A DNA stretch of 64,000 nt from Cryptomeria japonica (Eukaryota; Streptophyta; Pinopsida; Cupressales; Cupressaceae). The position numbers and the translations under genes are program-made. The DNA lies in the NCBI RefSeq assembly GCF_030272615.1, contig NC_081408.1, positions 615,036,476 to 615,100,475 of the forward strand. The letters run 5' to 3'. Of this stretch, positions 1 through 11,499 are shown piece after piece. How positions within the stretch are numbered: position 1 is the first letter of the stretch; every line of letters begins with the position of its first letter. Below the pieces are notes generated by a model. It saw nothing but the letters and a program-made list of their open reading frames with translations. It made no database searches and was not told the origin of the DNA.

Positions 1-2
1 AA

Positions 3-770
3 CTTTCTGCATTTGAGCTTGAAGAGTTTGGTCTTGTTGCTATTGTAAAGACTGATTTAGCCTTCAAAGCAGCATCATCATCATCAACATCATCATCATC
101 TGAAAAAACTGATTGGAAAGAACTTTATGCAAAAGAACTTGAAGATATGAGGAGAGAAAATGAAGAACTTGAAGCACTTTTTTCAAAGAAGATGCCTAAA
201 GGTCCAACAGGGAGTAAGTATGAAGGTAAAGCACCTTTCAAATGTTTTAACTGCAATAAAGTTGATCATATAGCATCTAGATGTCCTGGTAGACATGCAA
301 GGTTAAGGGAAGAAGCAAAAAGATCATATAAGCCTAACCCTGAATATCAGAGATACAAATTTTTTAAAAATAGAGATAAGTCATGTTACTATGTAGATGA
401 AGGTGTTACAGATGACTCCGATGAAGATCCAATAGATAGCAGATGGGATTTTGTTTCTATAAAGGAAGATCAATCGACACCTATTTTCAAACCAATAGAG
501 CAGGCACTGGCAGAAAAAAATGAAGAAAAGGATGAATGGATTATAGATTCCGGATGCTCACATCATATGACTGGTGATAAAAGCAAATTCTTATCTTTTC
601 AAGAAATTCATGGAGGTCTAGTAAGGTTTGGAGATGATAAAGCTTGTCAAATCAAAAGAAAAGGCACTATATCCCTGGATGGTAAGCATAATACTGACAA
701 TGTTTATAATGTAGAAGGTTTAAAGCATAATCTTTTGAGTGTTGGTCAGCTAGTTGAGAAAGGATTTTAG
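3..770 (+). pseudogene. Copia gag C-terminus and protease (partial)
   Basis: The frame is open from the window edge to a TAG at 768-770. It holds a CCHC zinc knuckle (CFNCNKVDHIASRC), the nucleic-acid-binding part of Gag, encoded near 240-285. A retropepsin active site follows, IIDSGCSHHMTG, near 540-575; the DSG triad is intact. A serine-rich run encoded by a TCA/TCAT-rich stretch at 73-105 precedes the knuckle. The terminal TAG sits where glutamine is expected (GF-stop-LQFKNGK), so a CAG to TAG change probably ended the frame and the polyprotein continued downstream. The gene starts upstream of the window. Confidence 0.9.
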
Positions 771-2147
771 TTACAATTCAAGAATGGGAAATGCAAAATC
801 ATAAACAGAACTGGAATGGAGATTGCAATCGGTAATCAGACTAAAGGTAATATCTTTCACTTGAATACCAGTGATAAAACATGTTTAATTGCACACATTG
901 ATGAAAGTTGGTTATGGCACAAAAGACTTTGTCATGTGAGTTTTGATTGTATTGTAAAGATCAGTTCAACTAAGGCAGTAAGGGATTTACCTAAGATTGT
1001 GAAACCTCATAATCCGGTATGTAAGGAATGTCAAATGGGAAAGCAAGTTAGAACAACATTTAAGAGCATTACTGAGAAATCTAATAATATTCTTGATTTA
1101 ATTCATATTGATTTATGTGGTCCAACAAGAACAAGAAGTCTACAAGGTGATAGATACTTTATGCTAATAATTGATGATTATTCTATAATGTGTTGGGTTA
1201 CTTTTCTCAAGGAGAAATCAGAAGCTTTTAGAAGATTCAAGATACTCAAGGAAATGGTAGAGAATGAATCCAACAAGAAAATCAAATGTTTGAGATCAGA
1301 TCAAGGAGAATAATTTACATCTAGAGAATTTAATGCATTCTGTGAAGTGAATGGAATCAAAAGACAACTATCAGCACCCTGGACACCCCAGCAGAATGGA
1401 GTTGTGGAAAGGAAGAATAAAACTATTCTGGATGCAACAAGAACAATGTTAATGGAAGCAAATCTACCTCATGTGTACTGGAGAGAAGTAGGGAATACAA
1501 CGGTTTATACTTTCAACAGAGTTCACATCAAAAGTGAAACCGGTAAGACCCCTTATGAACTATGGTTTGGTCATATTCCTACTCTTAAATATTTTAGAAT
1601 ATTTGGAAGAAAATGATACATTAGAAGAGATGAGTATATCGGCAAATTTGATCCTAGAAGTAATGAAGGAATATTTCTTGGTTATTCATCTAAAAGCAAG
1701 GCATATAGATGTTACAATAAAAGGTTACAGAAAATCATTGAGAGTACTAATGTGAAGATAGATGAACACTTTAGAGGAGATTCAAGATCTGTTGAACTGG
1801 TAGTTGAAATGATTATAAATGAACCAACACAGACTCCATCGGTATAGAATGAAGACCCAGTCACACCGACATCATCAGAAAACTCAACAGTGACTGAAGA
1901 ACAACAACCTGTGAATGTTAATCAGAACAAACCCAGGTATGTAAGATTGAATCATTTAGAGAATCAGATAATTGGAAACAAGAATCAAGGTGTTATGACT
2001 AGAGGAAGACTGGCAAATGAAGAGGCGTGTTTAATTTCTCAAATTGAACCAGCATCTGTTATTGAAGCATGTAAGGATGAACATTGGATAAAAGCAATGG
2101 AAGATGAATTAGAACAAATTGAAAAGAACAATACTTGGATATTGGTT
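771..2147 (+). pseudogene. Copia integrase region, broken
   Basis: Continues the polyprotein in pieces (816-1313, 1347-1616, 1890-2147). The first piece has the GAG-pre-integrase zinc-binding pattern (LWHKRLCHVSF then CKECQMGK) and the start of the integrase core (HIDLCGPT, LRSDQGE). The second carries the last catalytic acidic region (WTPQQNGVVERKN). Together they hold the D, D and E regions of the DDE integrase, but a TAA at 1311-1313 and later stops and frameshifts make it non-functional. The last piece (from 1890) is the linker into RT, ending KNNTWILV where the SINE target duplication begins. Confidence 0.88.
2127..2147 (+). repeat. SINE target-site duplication, left copy
   Basis: Twenty-one bases that match 2374-2394 at 17 positions. 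They lie directly before the tRNA-like sequence, as expected for an aged target-site duplication of an L1-mobilised SINE. Confidence 0.7.
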
Positions 2148-2373
2148 GACCCCACAGGTTAGAGTAATTGGTCTTAATTCTCGAGTTTGCTCCTTGGGGT
2201 CTTGGGTTTGAATCTCTCTCCCAGAGTTATTCTGCCACGAACACTTGGGGGCAGTGCTGATGGCACTATGGCCACAAGGATTAGTCTCATCCCCAACTCA
2301 CCCCTTGCCTGAACCAGGGCAAGGTCGAGGCGCGCTGGGATGGGGTCGCGGGGATACCCTGACGGCAACAAAA
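2148..2373 (+). mobile_element. tRNA-derived SINE inserted in Copia RT region
   Basis: A 226-bp insertion between two halves of the Copia reading frame. Near its 5' end is an A-box-like stretch (GGTTAGAGTAATTGG, 2157-2171) and about 35 bases later a B-box-like stretch (GGGTTTGAATC, about 2204-2214), the spacing of an internal RNA polymerase III promoter from a tRNA. The GC-rich body has complementary segments around CCCTTGCCTG and CAGGGCAAGG. It ends in an A-rich tail at about 2368-2379 and is flanked by a diverged 21-bp target duplication. It does not look like the plant Au SINE I know of; I cannot name the family. The Copia frame is stopped by a TAG inside the SINE at 2160-2162. Confidence 0.72.
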
Positions 2374-2394
2374 AAAAATACCTGGACATTTGTT
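2374..2394 (+). repeat. SINE target-site duplication, right copy
   Basis: Right-hand partner of 2127-2147. Its first bases merge with the SINE A-tail. Copia coding sequence ([13 protein letters not shown]) resumes here. Confidence 0.7.
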
Positions 2395-3828
2395 CCCCGG
2401 CCTAAAGACAAAAATGTAATTGGAACTAAATGGGTATATAGGAATAAAATTAATGAAGATGGAGAAGTAATTAGGAACAAAGCAAAATTAGTTTGTAAAG
2501 GTTATTCACAGAAAGAAGGAATAGATTATAATGAAACCTTTGTACCGGTAGCCCGAATTGAGGCAGTTAGACTATTTCTTGCATTTGCAGCGCATAAGAA
2601 CTATAAAGTTTATCAAATGGATGTAAAATGTGCATTTCTGAATGGAGATCTTGGGGAGGAAGTTTACATTGAACAACCTGATGGATTTTCTTTGACAGAT
2701 AATAAGGATATGGTTTGCAGGTTAAGGAAAGCTTTATACGGATTGAAGCAAGCTCCTAGAGCTTGGTATGCTAGATTGGATAAATATCTTTTAAAGCTTG
2801 GTTACACAAAAGGTAATGTTGACAACAATTTGTATTACAAAGTTACCAATGATGATATTTTGGTTATTGAAGTCTTTGTAGATGATATCATTTTTGAAGG
2901 AGAAGATGGATTGTGTAAGGACTTTGCTAATCAAATACAAAATGAATTTGAAATGTCTATGATTGGAGAGATAAAATTCTTTTTAGGTTTGCAGATTTCA
3001 CAAACAGATAAAGGTATATTCATATGTCAAACTAAGTACTTGAAGGAACTTTTTAAGAAATTTGGTATGGAGAATTCCAAACCGGTAAGTACTCCTATGA
3101 CTACAATTGATAAATTGACATTGAAGGATGATTCAGCTCCTATTAATCCGACAAGGTACAAATCTATGATTGGAGGTTTACTATATTTAACACAAACAAG
3201 ACCTAATATAATGAATGCAGTATGTATTATTTTAAGATTTCAAAGCAATCCTAAAGAAAATCATGAATCAACAATTAAAAGGATTTTCTGGTACCTACAA
3301 GGAACATCAAATCTTGGTTTATAGTATCCTAAAGATGAAAATTTTGATCTATGTGCATACACTGATGCAAATTGGGCAGGTGATGTAGATGATAGAAATA
3401 GTACCACTGGCAATGCATTCTTTCTTGGTAGCAGATTGATTTCATGGATAAGCAAGAAGTAGACTTGTACATCATTATCAACAGCAGAATCATAATATGT
3501 TGCAGCAACAACTAATTGTACTCAGGAATTATGAATCAAGCAAATGTTGAAGGATATAAAGGTAAAATGCAAAGAACCAATAATCATTTATTGTGATAAT
3601 TCAGCAGCAATTGACATATCAAAGAATCCGGTATTTCACTCTAAGACAAAGCATGTTTTTATTAAGTATAATTTTCTGAAAGAGAATGTTGAAGCAAATG
3701 AAGTGAAATTGGTTTATGTGAATACTAAAGAGCGAATTGCAGATATCTTTACAAACCCTTTGCCTAAGGAAACATTTGAATATCTCAGAGAGCAGCTTGG
3801 GGTAATTTCCCAACTGATAGAGACTTAG
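2395..3828 (+). pseudogene. Copia reverse transcriptase and RNase H
   Basis: The RT is open from the SINE to 3324. It shows [28 protein letters not shown] and the catalytic FVDDIIF (the YVDD box with F for Y), all diagnostic of Copia RT. The connection and RNase H follow with stops at about 3322, 3460, 3493 and 3531 ([13 protein letters not shown], then a stop after SWISKK). A final open piece at 3544-3828 has IIIYCDNSAAIDISKNP and ADIFTNPLPKETF, the usual Copia C-terminus. The reading frame at 2245-2394 comes from the SINE and is not part of the original protein. Confidence 0.92.
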
Positions 3829-3963
3829 ACATTGATGATTGGCATCAAACCGGTAGGAACTAAACAGAGAAATCTTTTTTTCGGCTTTGATGGAAGAGAG
3901 CTACTTCTCAGGGGGAGTAGTTGGCAAAATGATAAGTTTTGAATTCTTAACTACTTTGGCATT

Positions 3964-3980
3964 TGATGTCAAAGGGGGAG
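3964..3980 (+). promoter_or_regulatory. upstream polypurine-tract-like block
   Basis: TGATGTCAAAGGGGGAG. The same 17 bases occur at 45983-45999 in the other Copia-type element, also about 200 bp before its LTR. It could act as a second plus-strand primer; that is inference. Confidence 0.5.
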
Positions 3981-4167
3981 AGATATCTATGGGAAAACAT
4001 TATTTCTTGAGGGAGACATTATTCATTGGGAGAGAGATATACTCTTTGGATATATGTATTTTGGTTTTGGTTGAGAAACAAACTTTGTATTGATCCATCT
4101 TTGGGAGATTGATTGGTTTACTGTTTTTGGCACTTAGATGTTTTTCCATCTAGTGTTGCCATCAATG

Positions 4168-4181
4168 CCAAAGGGGGAGAT
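4168..4181 (+). promoter_or_regulatory. polypurine tract of the Copia element
   Basis: CCAAAGGGGGAGAT ends directly before the TGTTGG that opens the 3' LTR. This is the plus-strand primer of reverse transcription. Confidence 0.8.
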
Positions 4182-4440
4182 TGTTGGTATTATGGATGAC
4201 TTTGTCATGTGTTGCATTGGTTTTGTCATTGATGTCAACACTTGTCTTCATGGAGGTTTACATTATGTTCATCGGTATGGTTAGTGGCTTATGCACAGTC
4301 ACCGGTATATGTTCACCAACAGATTACATGGTTCATTGATATCGATGATAACTTGGAGATCATTTGGTTATGTCGAAGACATGGATTGGAAGTTTGGTTT
4401 TGGTGTTTTGCTTATTGGTCTAATCGGGTTGACAGATTTT
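4182..4440 (+). repeat. Copia 3' LTR, 5' fragment
   Basis: Begins TGTTGGTATTATGG right after the polypurine tract. It contains TTTGTCATTGATG, a stretch also found near the start of the LTR at 40267. Sequence beyond about 4440 belongs to the 3' end of the minus-strand LINE. The junction is not sharp; 4430-4470 is my range. Confidence 0.7.
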
Positions 4441-4469
4441 CCTTCAATATTCCAATCACTATCATGTTC

Positions 4470-7400
4470 TGAAGCCCACTTAGCCAAGCAATTAGCTGTT
4501 CTATTCCATTCACGAGGAATGTGGATGAAAGACACCCGCTCCATTAAAGAAATAATCTAAAGAATTTGACAAACAATCCCTACCAGCTGCTAATGAATCC
4601 CACTCACCTTCTGCTCAGTCAACAAATTAACAATAATTTGTGAAACCGATTCACAAATAACCTTCCTACGACCCAATTCCCATGCCCGCTCCAGGGCATA
4701 GAGAATAGCAAGTCCCTCCATATAATTATTAGAATGCCTCCCTTTATGCACCAAAAAGAAGAAAACCGCCTCTCCCATACAGTTCCTACCTACCCCACCA
4801 ACCCCTACAGGGTCTGGGTTACCCCTGGAGGAGCCATCAGTGTTAATCTTGATAATCTCATCCTGAGGGGGACTCCACTTCCCCACCCTTTGGACCTTCT
4901 TCATAGCACGTCTACCTCTTCTGACACAAGCGGAGGCAGGAGACAACTCATGCCATCCCAATCTACTCACAATTTCTGCCTCATCTCTGTGCAAAGGAAA
5001 ATTCACCTCACATTTAGCTTCCACCGTCTCTCGAATCATAACCATGGTTCTATTCCAAACTTGTTGCACTAACAGTCTGGCCTCACGAAAGATCCTTTTG
5101 TTCCTCTCAAGCCAAATCTGCTAGAGTATGAAGATAGGCCCAATATACCAGACCATCTGTAGGAAAGAGGACAAGATAGGAGATCTACCCAAACTGCTCC
5201 AAAATTCCACCAAAGAATCAGCGTGAACACATGAACTCTTCCACACCCCCCACCAGTAGTGCCAAATAAGCATAGAGAAGGGGTATCTGAAGAACAGATG
5301 TGAGGAGTCTTCCTCCCCATTACCACACAAAGCACAAATAGAAGGCCCCAAGAATCCCCGCTTACAAATATTATCCCAAGTAAGGCATCTATTCAAGGCC
5401 AAAGTCCAGGCAATGCAGTTGCACTTCGGCCAAGAGAAATTGTTCCAAACCTATTTCCACCAGTGCACCTCTCTTCCCTCCGATCTTCGGTTCAAAAGTT
5501 CCCGGTAACCACTAGCTACAGTAAAGATGCCCTTAGGATTCGGAGACTAGGCAAGTCCATCCCTACCCTTGAGGGCACTACAATGTCTACTCACTAGAAT
5601 GCCTTGCAACTCCGCACACTCTTCCTCCATCCCAACAACCGACCACTCACTAGGAGCCTTCCACCTCTCCAACTCCAGCCGCCCACATTGGTAAACAGCC
5701 TTGAAGTCACTCACCCTTGACCATCCTGCCTCCAAAAATCTCTGACTAAGGTTCCCAAGACTAGGAAACTGAACAAGGATGGGGGGTACCCATCCCATGA
5801 GTCATTCTAGAAAAGGACCTCTTCCCCCCTCCTGCAGATCCAAAAGAGTCCCTCCTTAATGAGAGATGCTCCCTTCTTGAGAGTATACCAAATCGTTGAG
5901 CCTTTTCCCTCAAGTGGATATCTTGGAACCTCCTGAACTAGGATCCTCTGCATATATTTGTAGGCCAAAAGCTTAGCCCAACCACGATCCTACTCGATAC
6001 ACCACCTCCAGTACAATTTAGCCGCCAGAGCCTCCCCATATAAAATAGCCTGCCTTAAACCAAGCCCCCCCGACTTCTTCGGGCTACACACCAGGTCCCA
6101 ATTGACAAGACTCCATTTGGAGGAGGATAGATCGCCTACCCATAAGAATTGCCTTGCTAAGGAGTCCAAGCCCTTCAAGAACCACATAGGAGCCACTTGA
6201 AGCATACACCGATAAATCAGAAGAGCCTAAACCACCGACTGAATCAGTTGCACCCTCCCAGCGAAAGATAACCATTTGTGAGTCCAATATTCCACCTTCG
6301 AGCGAAATTTATCCAAGATACCCTGCCAAGACTCCCGAGGAGGGTTACCAGAAGAGATAGGAATGCCTAGATAAGTCAAGGGCAAAGTGCCCACTTGGAA
6401 CCTCAAGATAAGAGAAATCCTCCTTTGAATAGCTCCAGGAGTGTTGAAGAAAAGGATAGAAGACTTATCTTCATTGATCAATTTTCCTGAGGCCGCCAGA
6501 TAAACATCTAAAGCCTTCTGCAGATTAGTAGCTTCTCTGATCCGAGTAAGTCCCATCAAGGCCATGCCATCAACAAATTGCAAATGAGACTGAGGTTGCA
6601 AGTCATTACCCCAACTCCACCCATGAATACTACCCAGACCCATATTATGCTTAATCAGCCTCCCCAGACCCTCAGCCAGGAGAATGAATAAGTAAGGGGA
6701 GAGGGGGTCCCCCTAGCGGAGGCCCCTATACGCACCAAATAGCTTAGTGTGATCACCATTGATTAACACTGAGAAAGAGGTGGACGTAACACAACTCATA
6801 ACCCATTGGATCCATACCTCCGCAAAGCCAAAAGCCCTGAGGATCTTCTGGAGGAAGGATCACCGAACTCTATCGTAAGCCTTAGCCATATCCAACTTGA
6901 TAAACATAGCTTTTTCCTTGGAGGTTGCCATAGAATGAATGGTCTCTGTAGCAATGACCACACCATCCAGAATTTGATGCCCTTCCACAAATCCGCTCTG
7001 TTCCTCTGAGATAACAGCCCCCAGACACTTCTTCAGCCTCTGTGCTATCAGCTTAGAAATGATTTTGTAAATCACATTGTAGAGAGATATAGGGCAGAAC
7101 TAGCCTAACCTGTCGGCCCCATCAAACTTAGGGATTAGCGCAATAAAGGTCACATTCAAGGCTCGAAGCATCTGTTTGTTCCTCTGGGACTCTTGGACTA
7201 CTTCCAGTGAGTCTAATTTGATGATATCCCATAACTCTTGAAAGAGTTCAACCAGGAACCCATCCTGTCCAACCGGGAACCCATCCGGTCCTAGAGCTTT
7301 TCCTTTCCTCATGTGAAAAACAATCCTCTTGAGTTCTTCCAACAAAATAGGACCCATAAGTTGGTCATTCATCTCCCTAGTAACAAGAGGAGGAATGCAA

Positions 7401-8660
7401 GCAAGAACCTGGTTCTCCTCCACTAGTTTGGAAATACTGAAGAGGGATCAGAAATACTGTAGAGCCTCCCTAGAAATCTCCTACAAGGATAATAAAATCT
7501 CACCTCTATCATTGGCTAGAGCAGAAATGGAGTTTCCATGGCATCTCGCTTTCATAGAGTTGAAAAAGAAAGCAGTGTTCTTATCGCCTGCTTGAAGCCA
7601 ATCAATACGAGCTCTCTGTTTCCAGTAAATTTCTTCCCCGAGTTCCCATTCCTCTAAAACCTTGAGAGACCTATCCTCCTCCTTAAGCAAGGCTTCAGAT
7701 AAACCCTGGTCTCTAATCCATTTAACACTGTTTGGGCAGCTTTTTTAGCGTGAAAAATGTTCCTGAACCCCTTCCTATTCCACTGTTTAAGCTGAAACTT
7801 AACAAACTGCAGCTGCTTGGCAAAAGTATACATAGCAGTGTTAAAGGCCAGCCTCCCCTTCCTCCACCACTACTCAACAAGAGCCTGCAAAGCGGGATCC
7901 CGCAACCACATAAGTTGGAATTTGAAGGAAGGAGTACTAGCAACCCGAGTAGAGGAAGAGACCAGCTTGATAGGCTAGTGGTCAGACCCTCTCCAGTCAA
8001 GAATCTCAGTACTTGTGGACCACCCTCCACCGACCCAAGAGCTGGAAACCATAAATCTATCCAGCCTCTCAGCAATCCAAGACTCCCCCACTCTCCTATT
8101 GTTCCAAGTGAACAAACCATTGCCAGGCTTAATGTCAACCAGATGCAGCAAAGATATACTATCCCGAAAGAGAAAAGAAGAAGGATCCATCCGCATTACA
8201 CCCCCTTTCTTCTCACTCAACTCAATGATTGCATTGAAGTCTCCCACCATAATCCAAGGATGAAAAGGGACCAACCTTCGCATATAATAAATATGTGACC
8301 ATAAGTTTTGCTTGCCCTGAAAATCGATGGGAGCATAGATACTAGTGAATAGGATAAGATCTCCGGTTTCAAGACTAGAGGCAACCCCGGATAACGAAGA
8401 TCTGGAAGCCACCCACCAGACAGGGCGAATCTTTGAAGGATTCCAAAGACATGCCACCACTCCAGAGGAACCAGCTACCCCAATACACTGACACTCGCCT
8501 CGCCCCGAAGCTTCGACACCAACCCCATCATACTCTCCACCGAGAGTTTAGTTTCTTGCAAGAACAGGACATCAGGTGAATGATTCCTAATCAATTCCTA
8601 AACAACTTTTTGTCTAGGGCTATTGTTCAAGCCCCTCACATTCCATGAAAGCACAATCAT
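4470..8660 (-). pseudogene. LINE ORF2 (endonuclease-RT-RNase H), broken
   Basis: Starts at 8660 with MIVLSWNVRGLNNSP, the endonuclease N-terminus. GDFNAI and the terminal GSDH of the endonuclease are at about 7975-8240. RT blocks follow at 7100-7423 (KALGPDGFP, FIALIPK) and 6860-7075 (EEQSGFVEGHQILDG, IKLDMAKAYDRV). The catalytic box in 6227-6643 reads FVDGMALMG instead of FADD, so the polymerase is dead. zf-RVT (CALCGNGEEDSSHLFF) is at 5121-5402 and RNase H (INTDGSSRGNP) at 4590-5069. A last fragment with REWNRTANCLAKWA lies near 4470-4560. At least six frame breaks are visible. Confidence 0.9.
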
Positions 8661-9996
8661 TTAGGAGGATTGGAAAAGTGAGAATCCAAAGTCTTTACTG
8701 ACCCTGACTCAACCAAATTCTCTCCCATCAATTTGATTTTATCCAAATCCTTCTTTCTACCAACCTTTGAGTTTTTCTCCAGTGCACTTTTCTTAATATC
8801 TTTTTGATGAAGACCCAGGTGAACAGAAGACTTATTAGTTTTAGCTCCCACCAGTTCCAATTTCAGAGCTATCGGGGAGCTCTCCCCCCCAACCAAATTC
8901 ACCTCCGAAACAAGATTGATTCCCAACTCGGCCCCTACTGTCTGCTCCATCTTCATTTGTTGGCTTCCAATCACTAGCAGGGCTTGGGTAAAATCCTCCA
9001 TAACTCTTTCCGGACCCCCCCTAAAGCACCTTGGTCCAAAGGGGTTAACCCCGGGTTCACTTCCTATTGACTTAGGTCATCCAATGCTTCAAATCTATTA
9101 AAAGTATCCTCCTCTTGCCTCTCCTGAAGGGACCTCTTCTGGCCTTGATTTCTATTCCTTGTCTTAACTGAAACAAAACCATCAGCACTCACAACCTTGG
9201 CTGACATAGTATCTTTTCCTTTATCAGCCCTATCTTGACTCTGGGCCGGCTGTTGAGGTTGGCGCACCACTGGTTTATATCTAGGGCACTTAGGCTGTAA
9301 ATGACCATACTCATGACACAGACGACAAAATAAAGGTAAAGTCTCATAGTCTAACTGTTGAACCCATGAGTAGGAACCCACACATATATCTATAACATCT
9401 GGCAAAGGTTTACTAAGATCAATTTCAACACAGATGTGTGCAAAGGTCATTACCTTTCTCCCTAGGGTTTGCATTGAAGATCCCACTGGCTTCCCAAGCA
9501 GTGCGGTCAACATCCGTAACACATCCTCCCAACAACACTCCACTGGAAAATGTGGTAAACAAACCCACACTGGAACCCTATTTGGTAGCTCCTCCGAAGG
9601 ATTAAACCTCGCATGCCAAGGTTTGATGAACAACCCCACCTGGTTGTAAAAATATGGGCCTCCTTCAAAAACCCTATTGTGATCCTCCATGCAGTTGAAA
9701 GTAACCATGAAATAGTTATTTGCCAATAGCATAATCTCCATTTCCCTATCCGGTGCCCAAGTCCTCTGCGCCCAATTTTCCAAGAACTGCAAGGAAACCC
9801 TCATTCCCAAAAATTTGCAATATAGCGAGTGTTTTGAAAAGTACTCAATGTCTTCAGCTATCATTTCAGGAGGAATAACTAGCTTCGACCTTTCACTGCA
9901 TCTCTTCAGACAACCATTAATCTTCGAAAGGCGAGAACTACCAGCACTCCCAGACCCCGGTGCTGAAGAGAAAAGATTATTGGTAAATGTCTTCAT
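8657..9996 (-). pseudogene. LINE ORF1 (RNA-binding, DUF4283 and CCHC)
   Basis: The main piece is 310 aa (9996 to 9064). The N-terminal half matches the DUF4283 style (LLANNYFMVTFNCMEDHNRV, FIKPWHARFNP, VWVCLPHFPVECC). A CCHC knuckle, CRLCHEYGHLQPKC, follows near residue 220. A second piece (9001 to 8657) continues in another frame with a Lys-rich tail, so a frameshift probably lies near 9001-9066. The final TGA at 8657-8659 overlaps the ORF2 ATG as ATGA, the same arrangement as in the intact L1 at 22732. Its expected role is binding and packaging the LINE RNA. Confidence 0.85.
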
Positions 9997-11044
9997 ACTC
10001 TAAAGTGGGGGTTTTGAGCTCACCGTAGCATGAAAGTTCAAGGTAGAAGCCCCCATGTGAGGCCTCACCACCTATACCCAACATCGAGACGCAAAAAGAA
10101 TTAAAAGGAAGCAAAAGAAAGCCAAGGACCCCAATCCGAAGGGCCCCTTAAGAAAGCGCAGCCCCCAAGACACCACCCCTCCCAAGCTCCTCCGAAGGAA
10201 GAGGCCCACCGAATCCCCTAGACCCATGGGAGACCCACGACTTGTAGCAGTTCAGACCCCAACTCTTGCACAACCCACAACCTGCAGCAGCCCGGAACCC
10301 AACTCCCGCGCAACCCAAACACCACCCGACGACCACCGCAGCTACCCTCTGCTCTTTGCTCTCCCCCATGGTCGAACCCTACCCTCTGCTCTCCCCTGAC
10401 GCCCTGCACTTCCCTCCCCTGCTGCACCTGCAACAGCGCCTCCCACGAGCTAGGGCCATGAAACCCTAGCTCGACCACTCACGATTCCCTATACGCACGC
10501 CATCAGTCCCCCCTTTTTTGTAATTTTTTTGAAGTAAATAATTAATTATAATTTTTTTACTACAACTTTTTAGAAATATAAAAACTCGTATGTTTGACCA
10601 CCTTAACTTGGTCAAAACTTTATGAAAATCATTTTTTTTAATCCTATTGTAGGCGAAGCATAAAATGTGACACATGTTTCAGATTCAAAAAATGTGATAC
10701 ATTTGAAAGTTATGGATGTTTTTCAATCAGCCTATCAATCAGGACTTTAGTAAAAAATGAATTGGAAAATCAATAATAATAATTTATTAAAGTCAAAATA
10801 AGGCAAACCTTATATTGTTGGAAATATGAGAATGTCCTTAAATATCCCTTTTCATTTCATCAATTTCATCTTAAAAAAAAGTTGTCAGCCACCAGAGCGT
10901 AGTCTAGAAAAGCAAGGAACACTCAAAAACACTTTTTTTCTATTGACTTTTTAGGTTTGGTATTTCCTACCCAAATCCCAATGCAATCTCGAGCCAAATA
11001 CCAAGGTTTCATTTTTTTATCAAATAAATTGGATATCTTATACG

Positions 11045-11078
11045 AATCGGATATCGAATATTAATCCGATATCCGATT
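11045..11078. repeat. perfect 12-bp inverted repeat
   Basis: AATCGGATATCG and CGATATCCGATT are exact reverse complements separated by 10 bases. Confidence 0.85.
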
Positions 11079-11499
11079 TTTATAATTTTTTATTATAAAT
11101 ATTATAGGTATCTAAAAATGGTCAACGCTTACAGTGTCAGACTATAACATGTCTACCAGGAGAACCAAGCATGGCACCAAACTGGTGGAAGAGTCTCTTC
11201 CACAAGACTTGTTGGACCTTAAGGAAGATGCCAAGGCTATGATGTTGCTTGAGAAGGAGGCCTCCCAGGCTTTAGATATTTTTAAGTAGTTGTTGTTTTT
11301 GCTAGCGTTGCGCTAGCCTTTTGTTGGTCTTTCGGTGGCTGTTGGGTTTTTGTTGCTCTTGGTTTGCAGCCATTCTTGCTTCTAAATCCTATGCTCTCTT
11401 TTGTTTCTTTAATGATTTATCTTTAATTTTGTGATGTAAGGGGTTTCGGGTCCCCTCAAAACCTATTTTTTCTTAATCAAAAACATTTCTTCTACGTTG

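Larger units (their letters stand above)
3829..4181 (+). other. Copia 3' untranslated region between RNase H and LTR
   Basis: Non-coding sequence after the pol stop. It carries two purine-rich blocks about 200 bp apart (3964-3980 and 4168-4180), the second directly before the LTR. I see no conserved coding sequence here. Confidence 0.7.
1..4440 (+). mobile_element. Ty1/Copia LTR retrotransposon, 3' portion, decayed
   Basis: The domain order is gag zinc knuckle, aspartic protease, integrase, reverse transcriptase, RNase H, then a polypurine tract and LTR start. Protease and integrase lying before RT is the Copia order. The element enters from the left edge, so its 5' LTR and gag start are outside the window. 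It is dead: stop codons interrupt the polyprotein at about 768, 1311 and 1614 and in the RNase H, and a SINE splits the RT region. The 3' LTR begins at 4182 but runs into a minus-strand LINE near 4440, and I could not find the rest of the LTR beyond the LINE. Confidence 0.93.
4440..10510 (-). mobile_element. L1-type LINE, minus strand, decayed
   Basis: Read on the minus strand from about 10510: a GC-rich leader (10020-10510), ORF1 with DUF4283-like and CCHC parts, then ORF2 with endonuclease, RT, zf-RVT and RNase H. This is the plant L1 layout with a C-terminal RNase H. Many stops and frameshifts break ORF2, and the RT active site is lost. The 5' end is probably near 10505, where GGGGGGAC begins on the minus strand. 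I could not find a target-site duplication or a poly(A) tail at the 3' end, so both outer borders are approximate. Confidence 0.88.

Noticed and set aside
2148-2230. tRNA gene suggested by A- and B-box-like sequences
   Set aside because: No complete cloverleaf or acceptor stem, and it is embedded in a 226-bp insertion with A-tail and target duplication, which fits a SINE.
7732-8298. 188-codon plus-strand ORF
   Set aside because: Antisense shadow of the LINE endonuclease region, which has clear motifs on the minus strand.
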